DNA of 34,248 nucleotides, taken from Metaruminococcus_A gallistercoris (GTDB lineage Bacteria; Bacillota; Clostridia; Oscillospirales; Ruminococcaceae). How positions within the stretch are numbered: position 1 is the stretch's first letter; the number at the start of each line of letters is the position of its first letter. A program made the position numbers and the translations under genes. Shown here in pieces: positions 7,454 through 14,993 of the stretch. A model generated the notes under the pieces. It saw only the letters and a list, made by a program, of their open reading frames with translations, did no database searches and was not told where the DNA came from. Location: positions 1-34,248 of the forward strand of contig CAJFNQ010000003.1 of the NCBI GenBank assembly GCA_904394975.1, given 5' to 3'.

Positions 7454-8998
7454 ATGGACAATGTCTGGATATTGATCGCCTTCGGCGCGTATCTATTGTT
7501 GATGATGGGAATCGGTCTGTTCCATTATCGAAATACAAAAAGTTCAGAAGATTATTTTCTGGGCGGCCGCAGCTTAGGTGGCTGGGTTGCAGCACTTAGC
7601 GCGCAGGCTTCGGATATGAGCGGATGGCTGCTCATGGGCCTTCCTGGCGCGATTTACGCGTATGGAACCGGCCAGATCTGGATTGCTGTGGGTCTCGCAA
7701 TCGGCACAATTTTAAACTGGGCGTTTGTTTCATCCCGCCTTCGCCGCTATACCATTCGCGCGGGCAATTCGCTCACGTTGCCGGAGTTTTTTGAAAATCG
7801 CTTTCACGATTCCAGCAAGGTGCTGCGCGTCGCGTCCTCGCTGTTTATCATGGTTTTCTTCTTAGTCTATACCGCTTCTGGTTTTTCCGCGGGAGCGAAG
7901 CTGTTTTCTTCTGTGTTCAATATTGATTACACCATTGCTCTTGCAATCGGCGCTTTTGTTATTCTGGTTTATACCTTCCTCGGTGGCTTCCTTGCGGTTT
8001 GCTGGACTGACTTTGTTCAGGGCTTTATGATGTTGATTTCTCTTATGGTCGTTCCGGTTTTTGCCATCTCCATGATGGGTGGACCCGAGCAGACGGTGGA
8101 GATTCTTAACGGTCTTGGAACCAACTTCCTCAACCCGCTGTATGACAATGGTGAGCCCTTGAACTTTATCAGCATTCTTTCTCAGCTTTCCTGGGCGCTT
8201 GGTTATTTTGGCATGCCGCATATTCTGGTGCGCTTCATGGCCATTAAAAATGAAAGTGAAGTGCGTAAATCCAGAAAGATTGCGATCACCTGGGTGGTTA
8301 TCTCACTTTCGGTTGCCTGCCTTCTGGGCGCGATCGGCCGTGCGTTTTTCATTGACGCGCCGCTTGACAATGCCGAAAATGTTTTTGTTGATATGATCGG
8401 CAAAGTCTTTACCGACAATTTACATATTCCTTTCATCGGCGGGTTGTTGCTTTGCGGAATTTTAGCGGCAATCATGTCTACTGCGGATTCTCAGCTTCTT
8501 GTTACGGCATCCTCCATTTCGGAAGATGTATACAAAGGGGTTATCCGTAAAAATGCAAGCGAGAAAAGCATGCTGTGGGTCAGCCGTATCACAGTACTGG
8601 CTGTGTCTATTGTTGCGTTTATCATTGCGCTGGACCCGAACAGCAGCGTTATGGGGCTTGTCTCGAATGCGTGGGCTGGTTTTGGTGCGACCTTTGGCCC
8701 GGTTGTGCTGCTTGGTCTGTTCTGGCGGCGTTCCAACCGCATTGGTGCGGCGGCCGGTATGATTGGCGGCGGTTTGATGGTCATTCTTTGGGATTATATT
8801 CCTCTTGGTTCCGCTACGCTTGCGGATTATACGGGTGTATATTCTCTTCTGCCGGGCTTCTTGTTTGGCTTGATTTTAATGGTGGTTATCAGCCTTCTTA
8901 CGGCAAAGCCTATCAGTGAAATGCTGGCAGAGTTTGATGATGTAAAGCGTTCCAAAGGCGTTGAGATGACTGCGCCGGAATCCGAAGTAAAAGCTTAA
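7454..8998 (+). CDS. putP: sodium/proline symporter (SSS family), 514 aa
   Basis: Imports proline with sodium across the cytoplasmic membrane. The sequence is hydrophobic throughout, with about 13 predicted transmembrane helices. It contains SSS/PutP signatures: the SSEDYFLGGRSLGGW entry near residue 30, ASGFSAGAKLF near 140, and the FLGGFLAVCWTDFVQG stretch near 175-190. The length is typical of PutP (about 500). The C-terminal tail is charged and cytoplasmic. The Shine-Dalgarno GAGAGGGG is a little far (11 nt) from the ATG. The gene is alone between strong terminators. Proline is the best-supported substrate from the PutP-like signature, but close SSS relatives carry other solutes. Confidence 0.88.
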   Translation: MDNVWILIAFGAYLLLMMGIGLFHYRNTKSSEDYFLGGRSLGGWVAALSAQASDMSGWLLMGLPGAIYAYGTGQIWIAVGLAIGTILNWAFVSSRLRRYTIRAGNSLTLPEFFENRFHDSSKVLRVASSLFIMVFFLVYTASGFSAGAKLFSSVFNIDYTIALAIGAFVILVYTFLGGFLAVCWTDFVQGFMMLISLMVVPVFAISMMGGPEQTVEILNGLGTNFLNPLYDNGEPLNFISILSQLSWALGYFGMPHILVRFMAIKNESEVRKSRKIAITWVVISLSVACLLGAIGRAFFIDAPLDNAENVFVDMIGKVFTDNLHIPFIGGLLLCGILAAIMSTADSQLLVTASSISEDVYKGVIRKNASEKSMLWVSRITVLAVSIVAFIIALDPNSSVMGLVSNAWAGFGATFGPVVLLGLFWRRSNRIGAAAGMIGGGLMVILWDYIPLGSATLADYTGVYSLLPGFLFGLILMVVISLLTAKPISEMLAEFDDVKRSKGVEMTAPESEVKA

Positions 8999-9001
8999 AA
9001 G

Positions 9002-9037
9002 AAATCCGTCCGGAATTTTACCGGGCGGATTTTTATC
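9002..9037 (+). terminator. rho-independent terminator after putP
   Basis: A 12-bp stem (9002-9013 with 9021-9032, one G-U pair) with a 7-nt loop and a T-rich tail, starting right after the stop codon. Confidence 0.88.
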
Positions 9038-9113
9038 GTTAAAAAAGCGTCAGAATTGGTGCAAAATGTGTTGTTGAATTTAATTGCGGTAAGATTTAAG
9101 ATGAGGTGATTCT

Positions 9114-9965
9114 GTGAAAACAATCCTTTTACCGGACGGTACGGCAATTCCGAAAATTGGGCAGGGGACCTGGTATCTGGGTGATGACCCCGCTGCCCGA
9201 AATGAAGAGATTTCTGCTTTGCGCAAAGGCGTTTCGCTTGGTATGACGCTGATCGACTCGGCGGAGATGTACGGGAACGGTCGCTCGGAAAAGCTGGTCG
9301 GAGAGGCGATAGCTCCGCTGAAACGCGAGGAATTGTTTTTGGTGTCTAAGGTTTATCCCCACCACGCGGGGCGGGATGATATTTTCCGCTGCTGTGATGC
9401 GTCCATCCGCCGCATGAATGCAGGGTATCTTGATTTGTATCTGCTCCATTGGCGCGGCAGTATTTCTTTATCCGAAACGGTAGAATGCATGGAAGAACTG
9501 GTAAAGCGGGGAAAAATACGCCGATGGGGCGTTTCTAATTTTGATACAGATGATATGGAAGAGCTTTTCAGGGTGAAAAATGGGGAGCATTGTGCGGTGA
9601 ATCAGGTGCTTTATCACCTGGGTTCACGGGGCGTTGAGTACGACCTTCTTCCATGGCTTAAGGATCACGGCGTTCCGCTTATGGCCTATTGTCCGCTGGC
9701 CCAGGCCGGCGTGCTTCGGCGAAGTTTGCTGACCGACCGGACTGTATTGCAGCTGGCAGAGCGCCATCAGGTCTTTCCGGTGCAAATTTTGCTTGCGTTT
9801 GTTGTAAGTCGGGAAAATGTGTTTGCTATTCCGAAATCTTCTACGGTGGAACACACAGTGCAGAATGCTGCTGCCGGTGATGTTATTCTTTCTGAAGAGG
9901 AGATTGAAAAGCTGAATAAATCGTTTCCGGCGCCTTCATCCAAAACCTTTCTGGATATTGTATGA
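9114..9965 (+). CDS. aldo/keto reductase (283 aa)
   Basis: An NAD(P)H-dependent carbonyl reductase of the AKR superfamily, cytoplasmic TIM barrel. The full catalytic tetrad is present: Asp48, Tyr53, Lys79 and His112, in the family contexts LIDSAEMYG, LVSKV and LYLLHW. The C-terminal IPKSS segment (cofactor phosphate site) also fits. The length is typical of the YvgN/DkgA group. The start is GTG at 9114, with GAGGTGAT 3-8 nt upstream; no in-frame ATG comes close. It is monocistronic, closed by the hairpin at 9967-9998. The natural substrate is unknown. Confidence 0.9.
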   Translation: MKTILLPDGTAIPKIGQGTWYLGDDPAARNEEISALRKGVSLGMTLIDSAEMYGNGRSEKLVGEAIAPLKREELFLVSKVYPHHAGRDDIFRCCDASIRRMNAGYLDLYLLHWRGSISLSETVECMEELVKRGKIRRWGVSNFDTDDMEELFRVKNGEHCAVNQVLYHLGSRGVEYDLLPWLKDHGVPLMAYCPLAQAGVLRRSLLTDRTVLQLAERHQVFPVQILLAFVVSRENVFAIPKSSTVEHTVQNAAAGDVILSEEEIEKLNKSFPAPSSKTFLDIV

Positions 9966-9966
9966 C

Positions 9967-9998
9967 AAAAAGCACCCGATTTCTACCGGGTGCTTTTT
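9967..9998. terminator. bidirectional rho-independent terminator
   Basis: A 12-bp stem (9967-9978 with 9987-9998) flanked by A-run and T-run, between convergent genes. It can end both the reductase gene and the minus-strand small-protein gene. Confidence 0.9.
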
Positions 9999-10011
9999 GC
10001 CAAAATCTGAT

Positions 10012-10398
10012 TTATTGATTCGGGTTTCTTTTCATCATCTGGTCCGCAACGCGTTTTAAATCCTCAACATTGTCGAACTTGGTTCCGCTTTGCATAATGT
10101 TTTCCTGCAAAAAAGAAGGCAAAGCGTTAAAATACTCCGAAACCTGATGATTGGTTGCGGGAACCTGACCCGGGTTACGTGCGTCACGCTGCAAATGCAT
10201 GGGATCGCCTTCCAGCGCGCTTTTTCCATTTTGTGCGTTCAGCTGCTGCTGTGCTTTGGCGTGAACACTTTGGCCGCCTGCCTCTAAACTTCTGGTAAAG
10301 TTGACAAAAGCCATGTGCGAGCCCATTTGAGAGGAAACGTTTTGCGCGATTCCGCTTGATTGCGGGTTGTTTTTACCGGTTTTCTTTTTTCGGTTCAT
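10012..10398 (-). CDS. small basic protein of unknown function (128 aa)
   Basis: Not recognised with certainty. The N-terminus is very basic and Asn/Ser-rich (MNRKKKTGKNN), and the middle is polar and Gln/Ala-rich, likely disordered. The last 45 residues look like a folded helical module (EYFNALPSFLQENIMQSG, then an Asp/Glu-Leu-Lys helix ending in QMMKRNPNQ). The clear Shine-Dalgarno GGAGGTG lies 8 nt before the ATG at 10398 and supports translation; a TTG two codons earlier is too close to it. There is no signal peptide or membrane segment. It is divergent from the DUF1540 gene. The composition would fit a nucleic-acid or spore-associated small protein, but that is only a guess. Confidence 0.7.
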   Translation of the reverse strand: MNRKKKTGKNNPQSSGIAQNVSSQMGSHMAFVNFTRSLEAGGQSVHAKAQQQLNAQNGKSALEGDPMHLQRDARNPGQVPATNHQVSEYFNALPSFLQENIMQSGTKFDNVEDLKRVADQMMKRNPNQ

Positions 10399-10467
10399 TT
10401 TCAATCACCTCCGAAATTATTGTCTGCGTTTTTTAAAAAAACAAACCCGGTAATATCTTACTTTGTC

Positions 10468-10498
10468 TGAATATTTCCGCTTTTGTTTGGAAATACTT
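10468..10498 (+). promoter_or_regulatory. possible forespore sigma (sigma-F/G type) promoter of the DUF1540 gene
   Basis: TGAATA (10468-10473), an 18-nt spacer, AATACTT (10492-10498), which matches five of seven positions of the sigma-G -10 consensus CATACTA. It lies about 17 nt before the Shine-Dalgarno. No convincing sigma-A promoter was seen here. Confidence 0.35.
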
Positions 10499-10529
10499 TA
10501 AATGCACCAATTTTGAGGAGGAATGAAAG

Positions 10530-10712
10530 ATGATGAACAATATGAAAAAAGCAAACGAAAGCATTAAGTGTACTGTTCAGCAGTGTGAAAACCACTGCGA
10601 CTCGCAGAACTACTGCACACTCAACTGCATTACCGTTGGCACCCATGAAACCAATCCGACGGTCAGCCAGTGCACCGACTGCGAATCTTTTGTTTTGAAA
10701 AAACAGTGCTAA
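10530..10712 (+). CDS. DUF1540 cysteine-rich small protein (60 aa)
   Basis: A small soluble protein with eight Cys residues in the DUF1540 pattern: IKCTVQQCENHC, then NYCTLNC, then a QCTDCESF tail. The spacing suggests a metal-binding knuckle or redox protein; its function is not established. GAGGAGG lies 8 nt before the ATG at 10530. A forespore-type promoter is possible (see 10468-10498), which would make it a spore protein; that is an inference. It is ended by the strong hairpin at 10713-10750. Confidence 0.85.
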   Translation: MMNNMKKANESIKCTVQQCENHCDSQNYCTLNCITVGTHETNPTVSQCTDCESFVLKKQC

Positions 10713-10750
10713 AACAAAAAGGCTGCGGAAAAGTCCGCAGCCTTTTTGTT
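10713..10750. terminator. bidirectional rho-independent terminator
   Basis: A perfect 17-bp stem (10713-10729 with 10734-10750) with a 4-nt loop and A/T-runs on both sides, between the DUF1540 gene and the convergent rex gene. Confidence 0.93.
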
Positions 10751-10751
10751 G

Positions 10752-11390
10752 TTATTTTAATTTTTCATTTACCCGGTAACAGAGGGTCATTAGACTATCG
10801 CTTAAATGAACATTCTCGACCACAATATCTTTGTGGTCGAGTGTGAGATCATAATGGCTGAAATTCCAGAACCCTTTCACACCAAGTTCAACCAGTTTAC
10901 CGGTGAGTTCCTGCGCAACTGCTTTCGGAATACATAGTACAGCAATTTTAGGATGGTGTTCCTTACAGAACGCTTCAATCTCCTTGCTGTCCATGATCGT
11001 AACATTTTTGATTTTTGTACCGATCAGTTCCGGATTAACCTCAAATGCGCCAATCAGTTTAAATCCGCGTTTTTCAAAGTCAATGTGATTGGCAATCGCT
11101 TCTCCGAGGTTGCCAACCCCAATGAGGATGCAGCTGCGGGCTTTGTTAAGCCCTAAAATATTTGCGATTTCGTCGTGCAGGTCTTTTACATTATACCCGT
11201 AACCCTGTTGTCCAAATCCGCCGAAACAGTTTAAGTCCTGTCGGATCTGCGAAGCGGTCAACTGCATGAGATTGGAAAGTTCTCTGGATGAGATTCGTGT
11301 CTTGCCTTCGTTTAGCAGTTCGCTTAAAAAGCGGTAATACCGCGGCAGGCGCCGAATTACCGAAATGGAAACTGCCGATTTGTTGGACAT
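10752..11390 (-). CDS. rex: redox-sensing transcriptional repressor Rex (212 aa)
   Basis: A dimeric repressor that leaves DNA when NADH rises; it controls fermentation and energy genes. The N-terminal winged helix covers residues about 10-75 (RRLPRYYRFL, SSRELSNLMQLTASQIRQD). The Rossmann NAD(H)-binding domain follows, with GVGNLG at 91-96. Length and domain order are typical. The ATG at 11390 follows AAAGGTGG by 9 nt. It lies 122 nt downstream of icd in the same direction, so rex may be read through from acn-icd or have its own promoter in the gap. I saw no clear Rex operator (TTGTTAA-N4-TTAACAA type) in the window. Confidence 0.95.
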   Translation of the reverse strand: MSNKSAVSISVIRRLPRYYRFLSELLNEGKTRISSRELSNLMQLTASQIRQDLNCFGGFGQQGYGYNVKDLHDEIANILGLNKARSCILIGVGNLGEAIANHIDFEKRGFKLIGAFEVNPELIGTKIKNVTIMDSKEIEAFCKEHHPKIAVLCIPKAVAQELTGKLVELGVKGFWNFSHYDLTLDHKDIVVENVHLSDSLMTLCYRVNEKLK

Positions 11391-11512
11391 GTGTAAAAGC
11401 CACCTTTCAAGAAGTTCATAAATAGCAGCAATTCATAGTGAACAGTGATGAATGGGTGGGATGTACTGTGGATTACTGGTGCATCAACACAAAAACGCAA
11501 AGGACAATAAAT

Positions 11513-12724
11513 TTAAAGCATTGCTTTCAGCCGGTCATTGACTGCGTAAAGGAATTCTTCCGTTCCGACTTTTTGTTTGTTTTCAAGGGAAGAGAGAAGA
11601 TAGAGGTCGCCTGTCATAACACCGTCTTCAATGGTCTGAACAGTTGCTTTTTCCAACTTATCCGCAAAGTCAGAAAGATCTTTCAGTCCGTCGAGCTCAC
11701 CGCGTTTGCGCAGCGCGCCTGTCCATGCGAACAGGGTTGCGGTCGAGTTGGTGGAGGTCGGCTCACCTTTTAAGTGCTTGTAATAATGGCGGGTTACTGT
11801 ACCATGCGCCGCTTCATATTCGTAAGTACCATCCGGCGAAACGAGCACAGAGGTCATCATGCCAAGGCTGCCGAACGCGGTTGCGATCATGTCAGACATT
11901 ACGTCGCCGTCGTAGTTCTTGCATGCCCAGATGTATCCGCCCTCAGAACGAACGGTGCGGGAAACCGCATCATCGATCAAGGTGTAGAAATACTCAATTC
12001 CCGCTTCGTCAAACTTCGCCTTGTATTCGTTTTCAAAAATCTCCGCAAAAATATCTTTGAACCGATGGTCGTAAATTTTGGAGATAGTGTCTTTGGAAGC
12101 GAACCAGAGGTCCTGCTTGGTGTCGAGCGCGTAGTTAAAGCAGGTGCGTGCAAAGCTCGCAATGCTGTCATCCAAGTTGTGTACACCCTGAACAATGCCC
12201 GGACCTTTGTATTCATGAATGAGTTTCCTGGTCTCGTTGCCGTCTTTATCGGTGACAACCAGCTCTGCTTTGCTGCCGGCTTCCACCTGCATTTCGGTGT
12301 TTTTGTAGATATCACCATAAGCATGACGCGCAATCGTGATCGGTTTTACCCAGTTGGGCAGATAAGGAGTGATGCCTTTTACAATAATCGGTGCACGGAA
12401 TACCGTTCCATCCAGAATGGCACGAATGGTTCCGTTCGGGGATTTCCACATCTCGGAAAGATGATATTCCTCTACACGCTGTGCGTTCGGGGTAATGGTC
12501 GCGCATTTCACTGCAACGCCGTATTTTTTGGTCGCTTCCGCAGAATCAATGGTAACCTGGTCTTTTGTTTCTTCACGATGCTGCAGCCCAAGGTCGTAGT
12601 ACTCGCTTTTCAGGTCAACATATGGATTGATGAGAATGTCTTTGATCATCTGCCAGATGATACGGGTCATTTCGTCCCCGTCCATTTCGACGAGCGGCGT
12701 TTTCATTTGAATTTTGTCAGCCAT
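11513..12724 (-). CDS. icd: NADP-dependent isocitrate dehydrogenase, eukaryote-like type (403 aa)
   Basis: Oxidatively decarboxylates isocitrate to 2-oxoglutarate, feeding glutamate synthesis. The sequence is the homodimeric 400-aa IDH type shared with eukaryotic cytosolic enzymes, not the E. coli type: VEMDGDEMTRI near the N-terminus, the substrate-site segment KSPNGTIRAILDGTVFR, the metal-site segment KNYDGDVMSD and the cofactor segment YEAAHGTVTRHY. The ATG at 12724 follows GGAGG by 6 nt; an in-frame ATG six codons upstream has no such site. It lies 71 nt downstream of acn and is probably cotranscribed with it. The ribosome binding site can fold into a hairpin (12728-12753). No citrate synthase is in the window. 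Confidence 0.95.
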   Translation of the reverse strand: MADKIQMKTPLVEMDGDEMTRIIWQMIKDILINPYVDLKSEYYDLGLQHREETKDQVTIDSAEATKKYGVAVKCATITPNAQRVEEYHLSEMWKSPNGTIRAILDGTVFRAPIIVKGITPYLPNWVKPITIARHAYGDIYKNTEMQVEAGSKAELVVTDKDGNETRKLIHEYKGPGIVQGVHNLDDSIASFARTCFNYALDTKQDLWFASKDTISKIYDHRFKDIFAEIFENEYKAKFDEAGIEYFYTLIDDAVSRTVRSEGGYIWACKNYDGDVMSDMIATAFGSLGMMTSVLVSPDGTYEYEAAHGTVTRHYYKHLKGEPTSTNSTATLFAWTGALRKRGELDGLKDLSDFADKLEKATVQTIEDGVMTGDLYLLSSLENKQKVGTEEFLYAVNDRLKAML

Positions 12725-12727
12725 AAA

Positions 12728-12773
12728 GAACCTCCGTTTCAATAAACGGGTTCTGCGGGAAAAGGCTCCCGCA
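12728..12773 (-). promoter_or_regulatory. two hairpins in the acn-icd gap, one covering the icd ribosome binding site
   Basis: In the transcript, TGCGGGA pairs with TCCCGCA (12754-12760/12767-12773). Next to it GAACC-CGTTT pairs with AAACG-GA-GGTTC (12744-12753/12728-12739), placing the GGAGG of icd in a stem with a 2-nt bulge. This may tune icd translation or protect processed mRNA ends. Confidence 0.4.
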
Positions 12774-12795
12774 TCCCCGATGCTGTATTGCGGGT

Positions 12796-14727
12796 TTAGC
12801 CCTGTGTTTTGGTGTAATTGAGCAGACCGCCGGCGAGAAGAATATCTTTGGTGCGGCCGGAGAGCTCACAGACGACTTCGATCTTATCGCCTGTTGTCCG
12901 GTTGATCACAAACAGCGGCTTGCCGGATGCGATGTTTTCACGAACATTTTCGATTTCCAAGCTATCGCCCTGCGAAATCTTATCGTAATCCGCCTCGTTT
13001 TTAAAGGTGAGCGGAAGAATACCTGCGTTGATCAGGTTAGAGCGGTGGATACGCGCAAAGCTCTTGACCAGCACTGCCTTGATGCCAAGGTAGAGCGGAA
13101 CCAGCGCCGCGTGTTCACGGGAAGAACCCTGTCCGTAGTTGGCGCCGCCCACGACAATGCCTTTTCCGGCTGCTTTTGCGCGTTCCGGGAAGGTTGGGTC
13201 ACAGACCGCGAAGCAGTACTGGGACAGATGAGGAATGTTGGAACGGTAGGGCAGAATCTTTGCGCCTGCCGGCATGATGTGGTCGGTGGTGATATTGTCC
13301 TCCACCTTGAGGATAACATCTGCCGCAATGTTGTCCGCAATCGGTTCCGCAATCGGGAATTCTTTGATGTTCGGGCCGCGCAGGATTTCTACCTTGTCAG
13401 CGTCTTCTTCGGCGGCAGGCGGAACGATCATGTTATCGTTGATGAGGAAGTGCTCCGGAAATTGAATTTCCGGCATTTCACCCATGGTGGTCGGATCGGT
13501 CAATACACCGGTGAGTGCGGAAATTGCCGCGGTTTCCGGGCTGACCAGATAAATTCCAGCGTCCGCAGTACCAGAGCGGCCGAGAAAGTTGCGGTTAAAT
13601 GTACGAAGGGAAATACCTTTGGAATTCGGGGATTGGCCCATGCCGATGCACGGTCCGCAGGCGCATTCCAGGATTCTCGCACCCGCAGCAATCAAAATGG
13701 CAAGAGCACCGTTTTCTGCGAGCATGTTGAAGACCTGCTTTGAACCCGGAGCAATGGCAAGGCTTACGTCCGGATGAACGGTTTTTCCTTTGAGGATGTG
13801 TGCCACACGCATCAGGTCAAGATAGGACGAGTTGGTGCAGGAACCGATGCACACCTGATCGATTTTGATGTTGCCGATCTCGGTAACCGGTTTTACGTTG
13901 TCCGGGCTGTGCGGGCAAGCTGCCAGCGGAACCAGCTCAGAAAGGTTGATTTCAACCTCTTTGTCATAAACAGCATCCGGGTCTGCGGAAAGCGGGGTAT
14001 AGTCCGCCTCACGGCCCTGTGCTTTCAAAAATTCGTGGGTGATTTCATCCGAGGGGAAGATGGAAGTGGTCGCTCCCAGTTCAGCACCCATGTTGGTGAT
14101 AGTGGAACGTTCCGGAACCGAAAGGGTTTTTACACCTTCACCGCAGTATTCCACAATGTAACCAACGCCGCCTTTTACTGAAAGCTGCTCCAGCACTTTG
14201 AGGATTACGTCTTTTGCGGCAACCCACGGACGAAGTTTACCGGTGAGATTTACTTTGATGATCTTCGGATATGTAATGTAATAAGCGCCGCCGCCCATTG
14301 CGACCGCTACGTCAAGACCGCCCGCGCCGAACGCGATGGAGCCGATGCCGCCCGCGGTCGGTGTGTGTGAGTCAGAGCCGATAAGAGTTTTGCCCGGGAT
14401 GGCGAACCGCTCCAGATGAATCTGGTGGCAGATGCCGTTGCCCGGCCGTGAGAAATAGATTCCGTGCTTTTTGGCGATGGAACCGATAAAACGGTGGTCG
14501 TCGGCGTTTTCAAAGCCGGACTGCAGGGTATTGTGGTCAATGTAAGCGACAGAACGTTCGGTTTTAACACGTTTCACGCCCATGGCTTCAAATTCCAGAT
14601 ATGCCATGGTACCGGTTGCGTCCTGCGTTAATGTCTGGTCAATTCTTAAGCCGATTTCAGAGCCTTTTTCCGGTTTCCCGTCCACGATATGGGCGTCTAA
14701 AATCTTCTCGGTCAATGTTTTTCCCAC
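12796..14727 (-). CDS. acnA: aconitate hydratase, single-chain clostridial/Aquifex type (643 aa)
   Basis: Interconverts citrate and isocitrate using a 4Fe-4S cluster. The cluster ligands are visible: IGSCTNSS and CACGPCIGMGQSP. The C-terminal swivel domain carries GGANYGQGSSREHAAL. At about 640 aa it matches the shorter bacterial type rather than the 890-aa AcnA. The start is assigned to GTG at 14727: AAAGATGG lies 7 nt upstream and the product then begins MGKTLTEKIL, as family members do. In-frame ATG (14754) and TTG (14799) codons upstream have no ribosome binding site and fall in the leader of the promoter at 14827-14855. It forms a likely operon with icd and perhaps rex. Confidence 0.93.
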   Translation of the reverse strand: MGKTLTEKILDAHIVDGKPEKGSEIGLRIDQTLTQDATGTMAYLEFEAMGVKRVKTERSVAYIDHNTLQSGFENADDHRFIGSIAKKHGIYFSRPGNGICHQIHLERFAIPGKTLIGSDSHTPTAGGIGSIAFGAGGLDVAVAMGGGAYYITYPKIIKVNLTGKLRPWVAAKDVILKVLEQLSVKGGVGYIVEYCGEGVKTLSVPERSTITNMGAELGATTSIFPSDEITHEFLKAQGREADYTPLSADPDAVYDKEVEINLSELVPLAACPHSPDNVKPVTEIGNIKIDQVCIGSCTNSSYLDLMRVAHILKGKTVHPDVSLAIAPGSKQVFNMLAENGALAILIAAGARILECACGPCIGMGQSPNSKGISLRTFNRNFLGRSGTADAGIYLVSPETAAISALTGVLTDPTTMGEMPEIQFPEHFLINDNMIVPPAAEEDADKVEILRGPNIKEFPIAEPIADNIAADVILKVEDNITTDHIMPAGAKILPYRSNIPHLSQYCFAVCDPTFPERAKAAGKGIVVGGANYGQGSSREHAALVPLYLGIKAVLVKSFARIHRSNLINAGILPLTFKNEADYDKISQGDSLEIENVRENIASGKPLFVINRTTGDKIEVVCELSGRTKDILLAGGLLNYTKTQG

Positions 14728-14826
14728 GTTCGCACCATCTTTCTTAAAATTCATGCGCAGAGGGTTTAAATCTTCCCCGCGGAAAATGCGTTCACCCAAT
14801 TCTGCAAAGCGTCAATAATTAACCTA

Positions 14827-14855
14827 ATTTTAATTGATTTTCGTGAGATTGTCAA
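14827..14855 (-). promoter_or_regulatory. sigma-A type promoter of acn-icd
   Basis: On the minus strand TTGACA (14850-14855), a 17-nt spacer and TAAAAT (14827-14832). Transcription would start near 14820, giving a leader of about 93 nt before the GTG start. Confidence 0.78.
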
Positions 14856-14882
14856 GATTTCGTCAATATCTGTTCGCGCTGT

Positions 14883-14933
14883 TTGACAGGCTTTCCCAAT
14901 TGACATTATTTCCCAATTGACATTATAAATAGG
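14883..14933 (+). repeat. three 17-bp units each starting TTGACA
   Basis: TTGACA occurs at 14883, 14900 and 14917, exactly 17 nt apart. The 17-mer TTTCCCAATTGACATTA is perfectly repeated in tandem (14892-14908, 14909-14925). The third unit supplies the -35 box of the promoter for the activase gene. Confidence 0.8.
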
Positions 14934-14944
14934 AATGATATAAT
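14917..14944 (+). promoter_or_regulatory. sigma-A type promoter of the activase gene pair
   Basis: TTGACA (14917-14922), a 16-nt spacer, TATAAT (14939-14944). An overlapping alternative uses TTGACA at 14900 with TATAAA at 14924-14929 (18-nt spacer). Confidence 0.72.
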
Positions 14945-14993
14945 TATTTAGTTAAGATTATATATTATTAGCGAATTTCCCGGGAGGTTTTCT

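Noticed and set aside
11391..11512. Rex operator upstream of rex or icd
   Set aside because: Only short imperfect repeats (ATTCAT...ATGAAT) are present; nothing close to the Rex consensus.
11774..12745. Open frame of 323 codons on the plus strand
   Set aside because: It lies wholly antisense to icd, whose frame shows clear enzyme motifs; it has no ribosome binding site and no family-like sequence.
14754..14799. Upstream ATG and TTG as aconitase start
   Set aside because: No Shine-Dalgarno at either, and the family N-terminus begins at the GTG at 14727.
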